Of a stretch of 64,000 nucleotides of DNA, positions 9,633 through 18,978 are shown piece after piece. Positions within the stretch are counted from its first letter, which is position 1; each line of letters opens with the position of its first letter. A program made the translations under genes and the position numbers. Source of the DNA: Acinetobacter calcoaceticus (GTDB lineage: Bacteria > Pseudomonadota > Gammaproteobacteria > Pseudomonadales > Moraxellaceae). Location: positions 21,489 through 85,488 of the forward strand of contig NZ_JADVKT010000010.1 of assembly GCF_016508255.1 (NCBI RefSeq), in the 5' to 3' direction. The notes below the pieces were generated by a model. The model worked only from the letters and a program-made list of their open reading frames with translations, ran no database searches and was not told the DNA's origin.

Positions 9633-9688
9633 TTGGCACAAAGCTTGCTGAGTAGAAAATAACTCGCAAATGAGGTTGGGGGACACGA

Positions 9689-11083
9689 ATGAAAAAAATG
9701 CTTATGGCGCTGAGTCTATCAGGCGCTCTTTTGGGTGGTACTGCCGTTTGGGCAGAAGATGCTGTAACAACGCCTACATCGGAAGTTGCGGCTATATCAA
9801 CATCTCAAGCTACTGCAACCACTGCAGCAGCACCAGTTGCTGCAACTCCGGCAGCTCCCGCACCAACACCAAAACTTGATACCGGCGATACATCTTGGAT
9901 TTTGGTTTCAACAGCTTTGGTTTTATTAATGACCATTCCTGGGTTGGCATTATTCTACGGCGGCATGGTCCGTAAAAAAAATGTACTAAGTACAATGATG
10001 TTCAGTCTTTCTGCTGCGATTTTAGTCAGTTTGCTGTGGGTGATTGCTGGTTATTCAATCGCGTTCTCTGGCACAGGTGCATTTTTTGGTGACTTGTCTA
10101 AAGCAATGCTAAACGGGGTCGGGTTTAATGCATTGAGTGGGACCATCCCAGAAACTCTCTTTGTTATTTTCCAAATGACTTTTGCCATTATTACAGTTGC
10201 AATTCTTAGCGGTTCTATTGCAGACCGTATGAAGTATTCAGCTTTCATGGCCTTTATTGCAATTTGGGTACTCGTTGTCTATGCACCAATTACTCACTGG
10301 GTTTGGGCAACAGATGGTTGGTTATTTAAAGCAGGCGCATTAGATTTTGCCGGTGGTACAGTTGTACATATCAACTCAGGTGTTGCAGGTCTCGTTGCTG
10401 CTTATATGCTTGGGAAACGTATTGGCCTTGGCCGTGAATCTATGGCTCCGCATAACTTGACTCTAACTGTAGTCGGTGCAAGTTTACTGTGGGTGGGTTG
10501 GTTTGGCTTTAACGGTGGTAGTGCTTTAGGTGCTGGCGCTCGTGCAAGTATGGCAATTTTAGTGACTCAAGTTGCTGCCGCTGCTGCCGCATTATCGTGG
10601 TTGGTTGTTGAACGCATGATTCGTGGTAAAGCATCTGTATTAGGCGGTGCTTCTGGTGCTGTCGCTGGTTTGGTTGTGATTACACCAGCAGCAGGTTTCG
10701 TCGGTGTAGGCGGTGCTTTAGTTATGGGCCTTATCGGTGGCGTAGTTTGCTTCTGGGGTATTACTGCACTTAAACGCTTACTCAAAGCTGATGATGCTTT
10801 GGATGCGTTTGGTTTACATGCTGTAGGTGGTATTGTCGGTGCGATTTTAACTGGTGTATTTTACAGTGATGAAATCATTAAAGCAGCCAACGTGACTTTG
10901 GCGCCAACATTCGCTGGCCAATTGTGGGTACAAGTTGAAGGTGTATTAGCAACTATGGTTTACAGTGGTATCGCGACTTTTGTAATTCTTAAAGTGATTG
11001 ATCTGGTAATTGGTATCCGGGTTAACGCTGATGATGAACGCATGGGTCTGGATTTAAGCCAACATGGCGAACGTATCGAATAA
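9689..11083 (+). CDS. amtB: Ammonium transporter AmtB
   Basis: The 464-residue Amt/Rh-family channel moves ammonium across the inner membrane. A cleavable signal peptide (to about residue 22, AVWA|ED) is followed by an Ala/Thr/Pro-rich periplasmic linker (residues 25-60) and then about eleven transmembrane helices. Diagnostic segments are PGLALFYGG (near 85), DFAGGTVVHINSG (near 219) containing the conserved pore histidine region, and DALDAFGLHAVGGIVGA (near 366) with the second pore histidine. The linker is longer than in E. coli AmtB. It is cotranscribed with glnK, whose product gates it. A strong GTTGGGGGA ribosome-binding site precedes the start. Confidence 0.95.
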   Translation: MKKMLMALSLSGALLGGTAVWAEDAVTTPTSEVAAISTSQATATTAAAPVAATPAAPAPTPKLDTGDTSWILVSTALVLLMTIPGLALFYGGMVRKKNVLSTMMFSLSAAILVSLLWVIAGYSIAFSGTGAFFGDLSKAMLNGVGFNALSGTIPETLFVIFQMTFAIITVAILSGSIADRMKYSAFMAFIAIWVLVVYAPITHWVWATDGWLFKAGALDFAGGTVVHINSGVAGLVAAYMLGKRIGLGRESMAPHNLTLTVVGASLLWVGWFGFNGGSALGAGARASMAILVTQVAAAAAALSWLVVERMIRGKASVLGGASGAVAGLVVITPAAGFVGVGGALVMGLIGGVVCFWGITALKRLLKADDALDAFGLHAVGGIVGAILTGVFYSDEIIKAANVTLAPTFAGQLWVQVEGVLATMVYSGIATFVILKVIDLVIGIRVNADDERMGLDLSQHGERIE

Positions 11084-11106
11084 TTCGTAATATATCTGCT
11101 GATTTT

Positions 11107-11167
11107 AAAAAACAGTCTTGCGCTGTGATCAAAGCGATGCTTTGATCTTGCTCAGGACTGTTTTTTT
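11107..11167 (+). terminator. Long intrinsic terminator after amtB
   Basis: An outer stem AACAGTC/GACTGTT with flanking A6 and T7 runs encloses a second perfect inverted repeat GATCAAAGC/GCTTTGATC, giving a two-tier hairpin that separates amtB from nrdR. Confidence 0.85.
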
Positions 11168-11244
11168 GTCTTATAGAATGCTGGTTCTGTAAGTGTAGAA
11201 ATTTTGCTACACTAGGTCAAAGTAATCGACCCTATAAGTCCGCT

Positions 11245-11703
11245 ATGCATTGTCCATTTTGCAACGCCGCAGATAGTAAAGTCATTGATTCACGTTTAGC
11301 CGCCGAAGGCTGTCAGATTCGTCGACGTCGTGAGTGTGTAAGTTGCGGTGAACGTTTTACCACTTTTGAGAGCTATGAAGTGGTGATGCCCCGTGTGATC
11401 AAATCGAATGGAAAGAATGAACCTTTCGATGAGGCCAAGCTACGCCGTTCGTTAATGCATGCTTTGCAAAAACGTCCGATCACCCAAGAACAGATCGAAA
11501 CTGTTTTAAGTGATATTCAATTGCAGATTCGCCGTTTAGGTGAACGTGATGTGAAGTCTAGAACAATTGGTGAAGTCGTCATGCAATCTCTATTTGCACT
11601 TGATCATGTCGCTTATGTCCGATTTGCTTCTGTTTATCAAGATTTTCAGGATGTTGAAGCTTTTCGCCGTCAAATTGAGCAAATGCAGCAACGTGAACAA
11701 TAA
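11245..11703 (+). CDS. nrdR: Transcriptional repressor NrdR
   Basis: The 152-residue protein has the N-terminal zinc ribbon (CPFC at residues 3-6 and CVSCGERF near 31-38) followed by an ATP-cone domain. It senses dATP/ATP and represses ribonucleotide reductase genes at NrdR boxes. The start at MHCPFC is canonical, and length is standard. It heads a cluster with ribD, an adenine methylase and ribE; the 15-base gap to ribD suggests cotranscription, a linkage common in proteobacteria. I did not find a NrdR box in front of it. Confidence 0.95.
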   Translation: MHCPFCNAADSKVIDSRLAAEGCQIRRRRECVSCGERFTTFESYEVVMPRVIKSNGKNEPFDEAKLRRSLMHALQKRPITQEQIETVLSDIQLQIRRLGERDVKSRTIGEVVMQSLFALDHVAYVRFASVYQDFQDVEAFRRQIEQMQQREQ

Positions 11704-11718
11704 CTATTTGAGATTTTT

Positions 11719-12804
11719 ATGTCTGAGTTGAAAAAAGATCAATATTGGATGCAGCAAGCTATTGAACTTGCTAAACGTGGTCTATATTCGACTAAGCCTA
11801 ATCCAAATGTTGGTTGTGTCATTGTCAAAGATGATCAGTTAATAGGTGAAGGCTTTCATCCTAAAGCAGGTCAACCACATGCAGAGGTTTTTGCCTTACG
11901 TCAGGCAGCTGAGCAGGCTCAAGGTGCAACAGCGTATGTGACGCTTGAGCCATGTGCACATTATGGGCGAACACCTCCTTGTGCTGAAGCACTGGTTAAG
12001 GCACAGGTTAAAAAGGTGGTTGTGGCATGTCCTGATCCAAACCCGCTTGTAGCAGGTAAGGGTGTTGAGATTTTGAAAAATGCCGGCATTGAAGTAGAAG
12101 TTGGCATTTGTGAAGATTTAGCAGAAAAATTAAACCAAGGTTTTTTAAAGGCTATGTCTACAGGCATGCCTTATGTACGCTTAAAAGTAGCCTCAAGCCT
12201 AGATGGACGTACTGCAATGGCATCTGGTGAATCGAAGTGGATTACTGGTGCAGTTGCACGTCAAGATGTCCAGCATTGGCGTGCCATTTCAGGAGCGGTG
12301 ATTACAGGAATTGAAACTGTGATTGCAGATGACTGTCAGCTTAATGTGCGCTCACTTAATCATGTTGAAATTGAGACAGTTGCTCAGCCAAAACGAGTTG
12401 TTTTAGATCGTCAGGGGCGTTTGCCGCTTAACGCTAAAATTTTAGAAAATCCTGAAACTGTGATGGTAATGGGACCATATCGTCAAGAACTTGCCAATTT
12501 AGGCGTGATACAATTAGAAATTCAGCCTTTAAAAATGCTGTTACAGACCCTATCTAAGCAACATCAAATTTATGATGTGTTGGTGGAAGCCGGTGCAACA
12601 TTATCTACTGCCTTTTTACAAGAAGGTTTGATAGATGAACTGATCAGTTATATTGCCCCGACATTGTTGGGCAAAAGTGCAAGAGCCATGTTCAATGCAG
12701 AGTTTGAATATATGGCACAACAACTTCGTTTTACACTTCTTGATGTGACACAGCTTGATCAAGATATACGCTTAAGGTTAATCCCTACGCAAGAGAAAGT
12801 ATGA
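11719..12804 (+). CDS. ribD: Bifunctional riboflavin deaminase/reductase RibD
   Basis: The 361-residue enzyme performs the second and third steps of riboflavin synthesis: deamination of the GTP-derived pyrimidine and NADPH reduction of its ribosyl side chain. The N-terminal deaminase domain has the zinc site HAEVFAL (near residue 54) and PCAHYGRTPPC (near 78-88). The C-terminal reductase domain starts near VRLKVASSLDGR (about 153) and includes VEAGATL near 291. The stop overlaps the start of the following methylase by four bases (ATGA), so the two are translationally coupled. Confidence 0.94.
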   Translation: MSELKKDQYWMQQAIELAKRGLYSTKPNPNVGCVIVKDDQLIGEGFHPKAGQPHAEVFALRQAAEQAQGATAYVTLEPCAHYGRTPPCAEALVKAQVKKVVVACPDPNPLVAGKGVEILKNAGIEVEVGICEDLAEKLNQGFLKAMSTGMPYVRLKVASSLDGRTAMASGESKWITGAVARQDVQHWRAISGAVITGIETVIADDCQLNVRSLNHVEIETVAQPKRVVLDRQGRLPLNAKILENPETVMVMGPYRQELANLGVIQLEIQPLKMLLQTLSKQHQIYDVLVEAGATLSTAFLQEGLIDELISYIAPTLLGKSARAMFNAEFEYMAQQLRFTLLDVTQLDQDIRLRLIPTQEKV

Positions 12805-14093
12805 ATCCAGAGCCTTCGGTTTATCACAAACGTCGTCATGCGGCCCGTACGACAGACGAGTATCTTTTCCATCAGCTAGTTCCTTACCTAGGTAACAAGC
12901 GCCGATTGCTCCATCTAATTTTAGAAGCCCTTGAAATTACAGGGACGCTGAATAGCAAGAAAAAGAATCCTCCGATTTTTGCCGATTTCTTTGCCGGCAG
13001 TGGTGTAGTGTCTCGTTTGGCGCGTCAAAATGGTTACCGTGTGATTGCGAATGACTGGGAACCTTATAGCCATGCGTTAAATCATGCGATTTTAGCTTGT
13101 ATTGATGCTCCTGCTTTTAAAGAGCTGGGTGGTTACCAGAAGGCAATCGATTATTTAAATCGCTTACCTGAAGTTAAAGGTTGGGTAACACACAACCTTT
13201 GCCCACGTAATGATGATATTTATGATCCCGCTCGTGACCGTTTGTTCTTTAAACGCCGTAATGGTATGCGTATTGATGCGATTCGCCAGCAGATTGCAAC
13301 ATGGCAATCTCAAGGCGCAATTAATGATGTAGAGATGAGTGCATTGCTCGCACCTTTGCTCTATTCAGCAAGTTTTGTCAGTAACACGAGTGGCGTATTT
13401 AAAAGCTTTCACCAAGGGTGGGGCGGACGTACACAAACTGCGTTAGAACGAATTGAGTCATTACTTTGGTTAACACCGAGCCGTTTTTGCGAGATTGGTG
13501 ATCGTAAACGTCCGGCTGCTGAAATGTGGTGTGTAGATTCACAGCATCTAGCAAATCAAATGAGTGGTTTTGAAGTAGATGTTGCCTATCTCGATCCACC
13601 GTATAACCAGCACGCATATAGTAGTAATTACCATGTTTTGAATGCATTAACTTTATGGGATCAGGTCGACTTACCTTCACCAGATACTAAAGGTTATAAG
13701 AGCGGAATTGATAGAGCTTGGCGTAAAGAGCGTCCAAGCCCTTATAACTCTTCTAAATATGCGAAAGATGCGTATGAAAAGTTACTTTCAACCATCAATG
13801 CCCGCTATATTCTGACCAGTTATTCAACTGATGGTAATATTGAGCCGAAAGATTTGCTTATGGCCAATCTGGAGCGCGGCAAAGTGACCTTGTTAACCCA
13901 AGATGTTCCGCGCTATCGAGTAAGTAAACAGCGACAGTCTGAACGTGCACGCGTGCTTGAGTTTATTGTGATTACAGATACTCATGCTAAGTCAGGACCA
14001 CCATTACGTCAGTTATTAGGCCAGCTTTACCACTTCGCCGAGCTAGGTGGTGTAGATACTTCAGGTAATAGTACACAGCTCGCACTTTGGTAA
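12801..14093 (+). CDS. aamA: Orphan N6-adenine DNA methyltransferase (AamA-like)
   Basis: The 430-residue protein is a class-I methyltransferase of the D12 type. The SAM-binding motif FADFFAGSGVVSRLA lies near residues 53-67, preceded by YLGNKRRLL (near 29-37), a typical D12 N-terminal motif. The catalytic DPPY motif (YLDPPYNQHAYSSNYH) lies near 259. No restriction endonuclease gene adjoins it. It overlaps ribD by four bases and precedes ribE, so it is embedded in the riboflavin operon. I remember an A. baumannii protein of this type, AamA (A1S_0222), reported to methylate GAATTC and linked to surface motility; the identification is from memory. Confidence 0.8.
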   Translation: MNPEPSVYHKRRHAARTTDEYLFHQLVPYLGNKRRLLHLILEALEITGTLNSKKKNPPIFADFFAGSGVVSRLARQNGYRVIANDWEPYSHALNHAILACIDAPAFKELGGYQKAIDYLNRLPEVKGWVTHNLCPRNDDIYDPARDRLFFKRRNGMRIDAIRQQIATWQSQGAINDVEMSALLAPLLYSASFVSNTSGVFKSFHQGWGGRTQTALERIESLLWLTPSRFCEIGDRKRPAAEMWCVDSQHLANQMSGFEVDVAYLDPPYNQHAYSSNYHVLNALTLWDQVDLPSPDTKGYKSGIDRAWRKERPSPYNSSKYAKDAYEKLLSTINARYILTSYSTDGNIEPKDLLMANLERGKVTLLTQDVPRYRVSKQRQSERARVLEFIVITDTHAKSGPPLRQLLGQLYHFAELGGVDTSGNSTQLALW

Positions 14094-14136
14094 GCACTGC
14101 AATTTAAGCAGTGTAAAAAGATTTGGAGATTGAGCC

Positions 14137-14796
14137 ATGTTTACAGGCATTATTGAAAGTTTAGGAAAAGTTGAAAGCCTGCAAAGCGTAGGTGGTGATG
14201 TGCGTTTACGTATTCAGACTGATCTGGATATGTCTGATGTACATTTAGGTGACTCGATTGCAACCAATGGTATTTGTCTCACCGTGATTGAATGGGGCAC
14301 TAATTGGTACGCAGCTGATGTTTCTCGAGAGAGTTTAAACCGAACGACTCTGGGTAACTGGAAAGTTGGGCAACGTGTCAATGTTGAAAAGGCAATGTTA
14401 CCGACAACACGCTTTGGTGGACACATTGTAAGTGGTCACGTTGATGGCGTAGGTGAAATTACTGTAGTACGTGAAGATGCTCGCTCAATCTATTATGAAG
14501 TTACAGCACCCGCAGAACTTGCTAAATATTTAGCGGAAAAAGGTTCTGTGACTGTAGATGGAATTAGTTTAACAATTAACCACTTACGTGGAAATATTTT
14601 AAGTTTGAATTTAATTCCGCATACAGCAGAGCGTACTAATATTGGAACGTGGCAAGTAGGCAGCAAGGTAAACCTTGAAGTCGATGTTTTAGCGCGTTAT
14701 ATCGAGCGTTTATTACTAGGTGACAAGGCTGCTGAACAAAAAACAGAGTCAAATATTAGTATGGCTTTTTTAGCTGAAAATGGTTTTTTAAAATAA
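14137..14796 (+). CDS. ribE: Riboflavin synthase
   Basis: The 219-residue enzyme dismutates two 6,7-dimethyl-8-ribityllumazines to riboflavin. It shows the expected internal duplication of a lumazine-binding barrel: MFTGIIESLGKV at the start with the GDSIATNGICLTV motif in the first half, and GHIVSGHVDGVGEI followed by GSVTVDGISLTINHL in the second. It is the last gene of the nrdR-ribD-methylase-ribE run and is followed by a terminator. The gene is named ribE or ribC depending on the nomenclature used. Confidence 0.95.
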   Translation: MFTGIIESLGKVESLQSVGGDVRLRIQTDLDMSDVHLGDSIATNGICLTVIEWGTNWYAADVSRESLNRTTLGNWKVGQRVNVEKAMLPTTRFGGHIVSGHVDGVGEITVVREDARSIYYEVTAPAELAKYLAEKGSVTVDGISLTINHLRGNILSLNLIPHTAERTNIGTWQVGSKVNLEVDVLARYIERLLLGDKAAEQKTESNISMAFLAENGFLK

Positions 14797-14814
14797 AAAA
14801 CTAGATCGTTAAAA

Positions 14815-14847
14815 TAAAAAAACCGGACACATGTGCCGGTTTTTTTA
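14815..14847. terminator. Intrinsic terminator between ribE and a converging small gene
   Basis: The stem AACCGG/CCGGTT closes on a palindromic ACATGT core, with A-rich and T-rich flanks on each side, so it can act in both directions. Confidence 0.8.
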
Positions 14848-14857
14848 TTTTGAAAAT

Positions 14858-15076
14858 TTAATGCTTGGTTAGAGTAACCGATTGTGTGCCGACCCATGGC
14901 TTATTATGCTGAGTGCGGGTAATTGTAAAATCACGGTTTTCAGACTCGCGTGTAAGTAAGATAGATAAAGAGTTAAAATCGTTATGACTCATATAAAATT
15001 CTTGTGCTGAAAACGTCCATTGTTCGCCCTGATTAAGCTGTTCAACTTGCTTTGAAATCTGATGCAGAATGTCCAT
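14858..15076 (-). CDS. Conserved hypothetical small protein
   Basis: I do not recognise this 72-residue protein. It is soluble and hydrophilic, with a predicted helical N-terminus (residues 1-22) and a beta-rich remainder ending in alternating Thr/Val strands (TQSVTLTKH). The amino-acid mix is ordinary, and the ORF fits exactly between a terminator and an AT-rich upstream segment, which favours real coding over the overlapping minus ORF at 14989-15180. No signal peptide or membrane segment is present. Function is unknown. Confidence 0.6.
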   Translation of the reverse strand: MDILHQISKQVEQLNQGEQWTFSAQEFYMSHNDFNSLSILLTRESENRDFTITRTQHNKPWVGTQSVTLTKH

Positions 15077-15208
15077 CTCTTAACCTCATTAATTATCTTA
15101 AAATCACTACTTTTCATTCTCATAATTAATTGATCTATAAGAATAATATATATGTCTATTTTGTGACAAATAAGTGTCATTTTTATGACAGAAGGAGCTT
15201 TTAAAACT

Positions 15209-15847
15209 TTACTTTTCTATTTTTTCATCAGAAAACTTAGAATTCTTTAAAATGTATTCAATTTCTTCTTGAGCTGCCGAGTTTAGCTTGGCTCGGAAAG
15301 CTGTTACAGACTGTTCAATTAAGCTCTCAGCTTCAAGTTCTAAACGAATACGTAAACTTTCAAGCTCAGATAAGATTTGATCATCGGTAATACTAAGTTT
15401 TACGCCAGCAGAGTAATTGACTGCTGGTGTTTCAGGATTTTTCTGATAACGCGCAGTTTGCTCTGCAACTTCTTGTTCTAAATGGCTACGTAATGTGTGT
15501 AATGTTTCAGTCTGTTCGTTAAATTTACGAATTTCATCTGCTTGTAACTCTGCAGCATAGGCAGCTTCTGATGCACGTTTGTCAGCAAGTGCTTTTTCTA
15601 AAGCAAGTTGACGACGAATACGTGCTTGCTCAATGAGCTCTGCTTTGAGGTCTGCGTAAGCTTGTTCAATTTTTTGCTGCGATTCTAACTGCGCTTTTTC
15701 GTCATTTAAAACCCAAAGCTGAATAGGCGTTTGAGGTTTTAGTAAGTCGCAAATACGTGCCAGATCCTGTTGATAGGCATGACGGACAGCTTCAGGCGCA
15801 TTTAACCATCTTTTTTTAAAATCTTGCCCGACATTTAATGCCACCAT
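15209..15847 (-). CDS. Hypothetical coiled-coil protein downstream of holC
   Basis: This 212-residue protein is unknown to me. It is rich in Ala, Glu, Gln and Lys with long uninterrupted helical heptads from about residue 55 to 130 (EKAQLESQQKIEQAYADLK onward) and again from about 158 to 200, joined by a Pro-containing linker (NPETPAVNYSAG). This suggests an extended coiled coil. No signal peptide or transmembrane segment is seen, so it should be cytoplasmic. It starts 38 bases after holC on the same strand and is probably the last gene of the pepA-holC transcript. A structural or scaffold role is possible but unproven. Confidence 0.72.
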   Translation of the reverse strand: MVALNVGQDFKKRWLNAPEAVRHAYQQDLARICDLLKPQTPIQLWVLNDEKAQLESQQKIEQAYADLKAELIEQARIRRQLALEKALADKRASEAAYAAELQADEIRKFNEQTETLHTLRSHLEQEVAEQTARYQKNPETPAVNYSAGVKLSITDDQILSELESLRIRLELEAESLIEQSVTAFRAKLNSAAQEEIEYILKNSKFSDEKIEK

Positions 15848-15885
15848 GGTTCTCCTTTGTTCAACAGTATTTACATTTTAGCGCG

Positions 15886-16293
15886 TTATAATTTAAAGGT
15901 CCGCGGTTCTATACCCAAACGGCGATACATTTTAAATTTTTCTCGACCAATTTGCTTGGCTGTTTCATTATTTTCAACAATTTCTATAATGTGGCTAAAA
16001 TGATCAACTTGTTCAAGTGCATGATTGTTAAAATTAAATACTAATAAGCCTTGTTCAAGCGGTTGTTTAGCCGAAATACATACAGCAGCATCAGTCTGAT
16101 CAACACCATGCGCAATGAAACTGACAGGGTCAAAATCCCATAATCTTTCATCAAGAATCTGTTGTAGCTGCACATCTGAGCAATACCACCAGATTTTAGG
16201 ATGCTTCTGTAAAATTTTCCGACATAAACGGCAAGCACTATCGACTTGCCGTTCTTCACTGGTTTCAAACAGATAAAAACTAACTTTAGCCAT
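15886..16293 (-). CDS. holC: DNA polymerase III chi subunit
   Basis: The 135-residue protein begins [11 protein letters not shown] and has [20 protein letters not shown] near 20-39, the pattern of HolC, which links the clamp loader (through psi) to single-strand binding protein. It ends with a basic segment [12 protein letters not shown]. Its start lies inside the end of pepA (8-base overlap). The pepA-holC order is widespread in proteobacteria and supports the call. Confidence 0.9.
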   Translation of the reverse strand: MAKVSFYLFETSEERQVDSACRLCRKILQKHPKIWWYCSDVQLQQILDERLWDFDPVSFIAHGVDQTDAAVCISAKQPLEQGLLVFNFNNHALEQVDHFSHIIEIVENNETAKQIGREKFKMYRRLGIEPRTFKL

Positions 16294-17734
16294 TCGTATT
16301 TACACGATTTGCTAAAAATTGCATGAGAAGGGGTACGGGACGACCCGTTGCACCTTTAGCTGGACCTGATAACCATGCTGTTCCAGCTACATCCAAATGA
16401 GCCCAACGATACTCACGTGTAAAGCGTTCAAGGAAACATGCCGCCGTAATCGCGCCGCCGTATGGCCCACCGATGTTCGCAATGTCTGCAAATGGTGAAT
16501 CGAGTAACTCTTGATAATCTTCAATGACTGGCATGCGCCATACACGGTCAAAAGATTGCTCGCCAGCTTGTTGGAGTTCGGCTGCTAAAGCATCATCTGG
16601 AGAGAATAATCCACTGAGTACCTTGCCTAAAGCGACTACACATGCACCTGTTAAGGTCGCAATATCGACCACGATTGCCGGATTAAAACGTTTGATATAG
16701 GTCAATGTGTCACACAGTACCAGACGACCTTCAGCATCTGTATTTAGAATTTCAACAGTTTGTCCGCTCATGGTTGTTACAATGTCACCTGGACGAGTTG
16801 CTTTACCAGAAGGCATATTTTCTGCTGCTGCAATTGCACCAACCACATGAATAGGAAGTTTTGCTTCGCATAGCGCACGAATAGTGCCAAGTACAGAAGC
16901 TGCACCGCACATATCGAATTTCATTTCATCCATGCCAAGGCCTGGTTTTAAAGAAATACCACCTGTATCAAAAGTTACGCCTTTACCGACAAGGACAACA
17001 GGTGCTTGATCGATTCCAGCTTGATATTCAAGAGTTACAATGCGACCTGGGCGCTCAGAACCTTTACTCACTGCAAGAAAAGCATACATGCCTAAATCAG
17101 CCATTTGCTGCTCATTTAAAACAGTTACTTTAAGTAAGTCTGGGAATTCTGCGGCTAAAGCTAAAGCTTGTTCGGCCAAATATTCAGGGAAACAAATATT
17201 ACCCGGACGGTTACCAAGGTCACGTGCGTAAGACTGACCAGATTGTACGGCATGTACTAAAGTCAGTTGTTGTTCATCGAGGTTAGTCATTGAACTAATT
17301 AAATCAACCTGTTGTAACACAAATTCATTTTTTTTCGATTTAAACTCATCATAACCATAAGCTGCTTGAGTTAAGCTTAAAGCAAATAAATAATGGTACT
17401 CGACAGGTAAAGCAGCAATATCAATTGCGATATGCTTAAATTTATTTTGTGTCGATTTGATAATGGTTTGAGCAAGTTTAGCAAGCTTAACTGCCTGAAG
17501 TTCGGCTGTTTTTCCTAAGCCAAGTAGTTGGCTGTGAGGCTGATTTGAAATCTGACCAAATAATGGCAGAGTTTCATTGAAGTTGCCTTTAAATTGGGTA
17601 GCGGTCAGAACGCTTTCTAGGTTATTGATTTGATATGTATTGATATTGCTTTGTAGCTGTTCTGAATCAACTAAAATCCACAAAGATTCATTAGATGTCT
17701 GTTCGGGAAAAGTTGTATAAGTTGTAAATTTCAT
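16286..17734 (-). CDS. pepA: Leucyl aminopeptidase (PepA, M17)
   Basis: The 482-residue cytosolic metallopeptidase removes N-terminal residues from peptides. It has the M17 catalytic domain in the C-terminal two-thirds with [15 protein letters not shown] (near 253), the metal-binding [10 protein letters not shown], and the signature [10 protein letters not shown] near 333, which contains conserved Asp and Glu ligands and the catalytic Arg. The N-terminal domain is more divergent. In some gammaproteobacteria PepA also binds DNA in Xer recombination. It diverges from lptF with about 140 bases between them and is coupled to holC downstream. Confidence 0.94.
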   Translation of the reverse strand: MKFTTYTTFPEQTSNESLWILVDSEQLQSNINTYQINNLESVLTATQFKGNFNETLPLFGQISNQPHSQLLGLGKTAELQAVKLAKLAQTIIKSTQNKFKHIAIDIAALPVEYHYLFALSLTQAAYGYDEFKSKKNEFVLQQVDLISSMTNLDEQQLTLVHAVQSGQSYARDLGNRPGNICFPEYLAEQALALAAEFPDLLKVTVLNEQQMADLGMYAFLAVSKGSERPGRIVTLEYQAGIDQAPVVLVGKGVTFDTGGISLKPGLGMDEMKFDMCGAASVLGTIRALCEAKLPIHVVGAIAAAENMPSGKATRPGDIVTTMSGQTVEILNTDAEGRLVLCDTLTYIKRFNPAIVVDIATLTGACVVALGKVLSGLFSPDDALAAELQQAGEQSFDRVWRMPVIEDYQELLDSPFADIANIGGPYGGAITAACFLERFTREYRWAHLDVAGTAWLSGPAKGATGRPVPLLMQFLANRVNTNG

Positions 17735-17877
17735 GGCTGCCGTGATTGCCTATAGAAAGTTATGATGAATTAAAACATTGAAACACTTTCAAGCATAGCG
17801 TTGCAATGTGCGGTTTTATATTTTTAACATTCGGGTAAACTAGCAGTCGTCCCGATTAGCCTTTTGGAAGTATTACT

Positions 17878-18978
17878 TTGATTATTCGGCGTTATCTCGT
17901 CAAGCAAGTTGTCTCTACCTCATTGGTGGTCATTTCCTTATTGACCTTAATCATGATGGGTGGTCGTCTGATCAAATACTTTGGTGTGGCGGCGCAGGGA
18001 CGTTTAGATGTCAGTATTTTATTTAGCATCGTTGGATACCGTTTACCTGAATTTCTAACACTCATTTTACCACTAGGGTTTTTTATTGGTTTAATGTTGG
18101 TGTTTGGTCGCTTATATGTTGACCATGAAATGGCAGTATTGAATAGTAGCGGTGTGAGTCGTCATCAATTGGCGCGACTACTTATTCCAATGACACTTGT
18201 TTATATGGTTTGTCAGTCTGTGCTTATGCTCTGGATGACGCCGTGGGGACTGCGTGAGTTTGAAAAATTAACCACCACTCAAGCGGTTCGCACAGGCTTC
18301 GATTTAGTTCGACCAAGAGAATTTATTTCTTCTGGACCATATACGATTTATGCAGGTTCGCTATCTGAAGATCGAAAAAATCTAAAAGACATTTTCTTTT
18401 ATCAACGTGCTACTAAAGAAGATAAGCCAGATGTCATGATTTTGGCAAAAGAAGCGACTCGTGTAGAGGTTGCAAATGATACAGCCAATGTGGTTGATCT
18501 GGTGCAAGGCCGTCGTTATGAAATATTCCCGGGACAACCAAAGTATACACAAGCAGAGTTTCAATCTTATCGTCTACGTTTAGAAAATGATAAAGACGTT
18601 AAGTTTGAAAGTGGTGAAGTAGAATCATTACCAACGATGAAACTCTTTTCAAAAACGAATGATCCAGTAGTCAGAAGTGAGCTGGGATGGCGTTTGTTTG
18701 GACCATTCACCATTATTATTGCTTTAATGCTTTCTGTGGCATTGTCTGAGGTTAGCCCAAGACAAGGTCGTTATTACCGTCTTATTCCGGCGATTTTTAT
18801 TTTTTCCAGTCTGATCGTATTAATGATTGCAATCAAGACTCGTATTAGTAAAGAAGAACTCGATATTTGGGCTTATCCTGCTGTGTTGGTTGTTTATGGC
18901 GTTGCAGCCGCCTTATTTTCCCGTAAGCAGAAATTGGCACCAAAAATCAAGAAACAGATCAAGCGAGTGAAATTATAA
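17878..18978 (+). CDS. lptF: LPS export ABC transporter permease LptF
   Basis: The 366-residue inner-membrane protein has the YjgP/YjgQ layout: three N-terminal transmembrane helices, a large periplasmic jellyroll domain (about residues 125-265) and three C-terminal helices. With LptG it forms the permease that extracts lipopolysaccharide or lipooligosaccharide for transport through LptC-A-DE. The start is a TTG at 17878 with GGAAG seven bases upstream; no suitable ATG exists nearby, and MIIRRYLVKQ is the standard N-terminus. Its stop shares one base with the lptG start (TAATG). Confidence 0.94.
   Translation: MIIRRYLVKQVVSTSLVVISLLTLIMMGGRLIKYFGVAAQGRLDVSILFSIVGYRLPEFLTLILPLGFFIGLMLVFGRLYVDHEMAVLNSSGVSRHQLARLLIPMTLVYMVCQSVLMLWMTPWGLREFEKLTTTQAVRTGFDLVRPREFISSGPYTIYAGSLSEDRKNLKDIFFYQRATKEDKPDVMILAKEATRVEVANDTANVVDLVQGRRYEIFPGQPKYTQAEFQSYRLRLENDKDVKFESGEVESLPTMKLFSKTNDPVVRSELGWRLFGPFTIIIALMLSVALSEVSPRQGRYYRLIPAIFIFSSLIVLMIAIKTRISKEELDIWAYPAVLVVYGVAAALFSRKQKLAPKIKKQIKRVKL

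Noticed and set aside
10567..10785. Antisense ORF within amtB with Pro/Thr-rich product
   Set aside because: Shadow of the Gly/Ala-rich amtB coding strand; no start signal.
14989..15180. 63-residue minus ORF overlapping the 72-residue gene
   Set aside because: Different frame of the better-supported ORF at 14858-15076, with chance-like composition.
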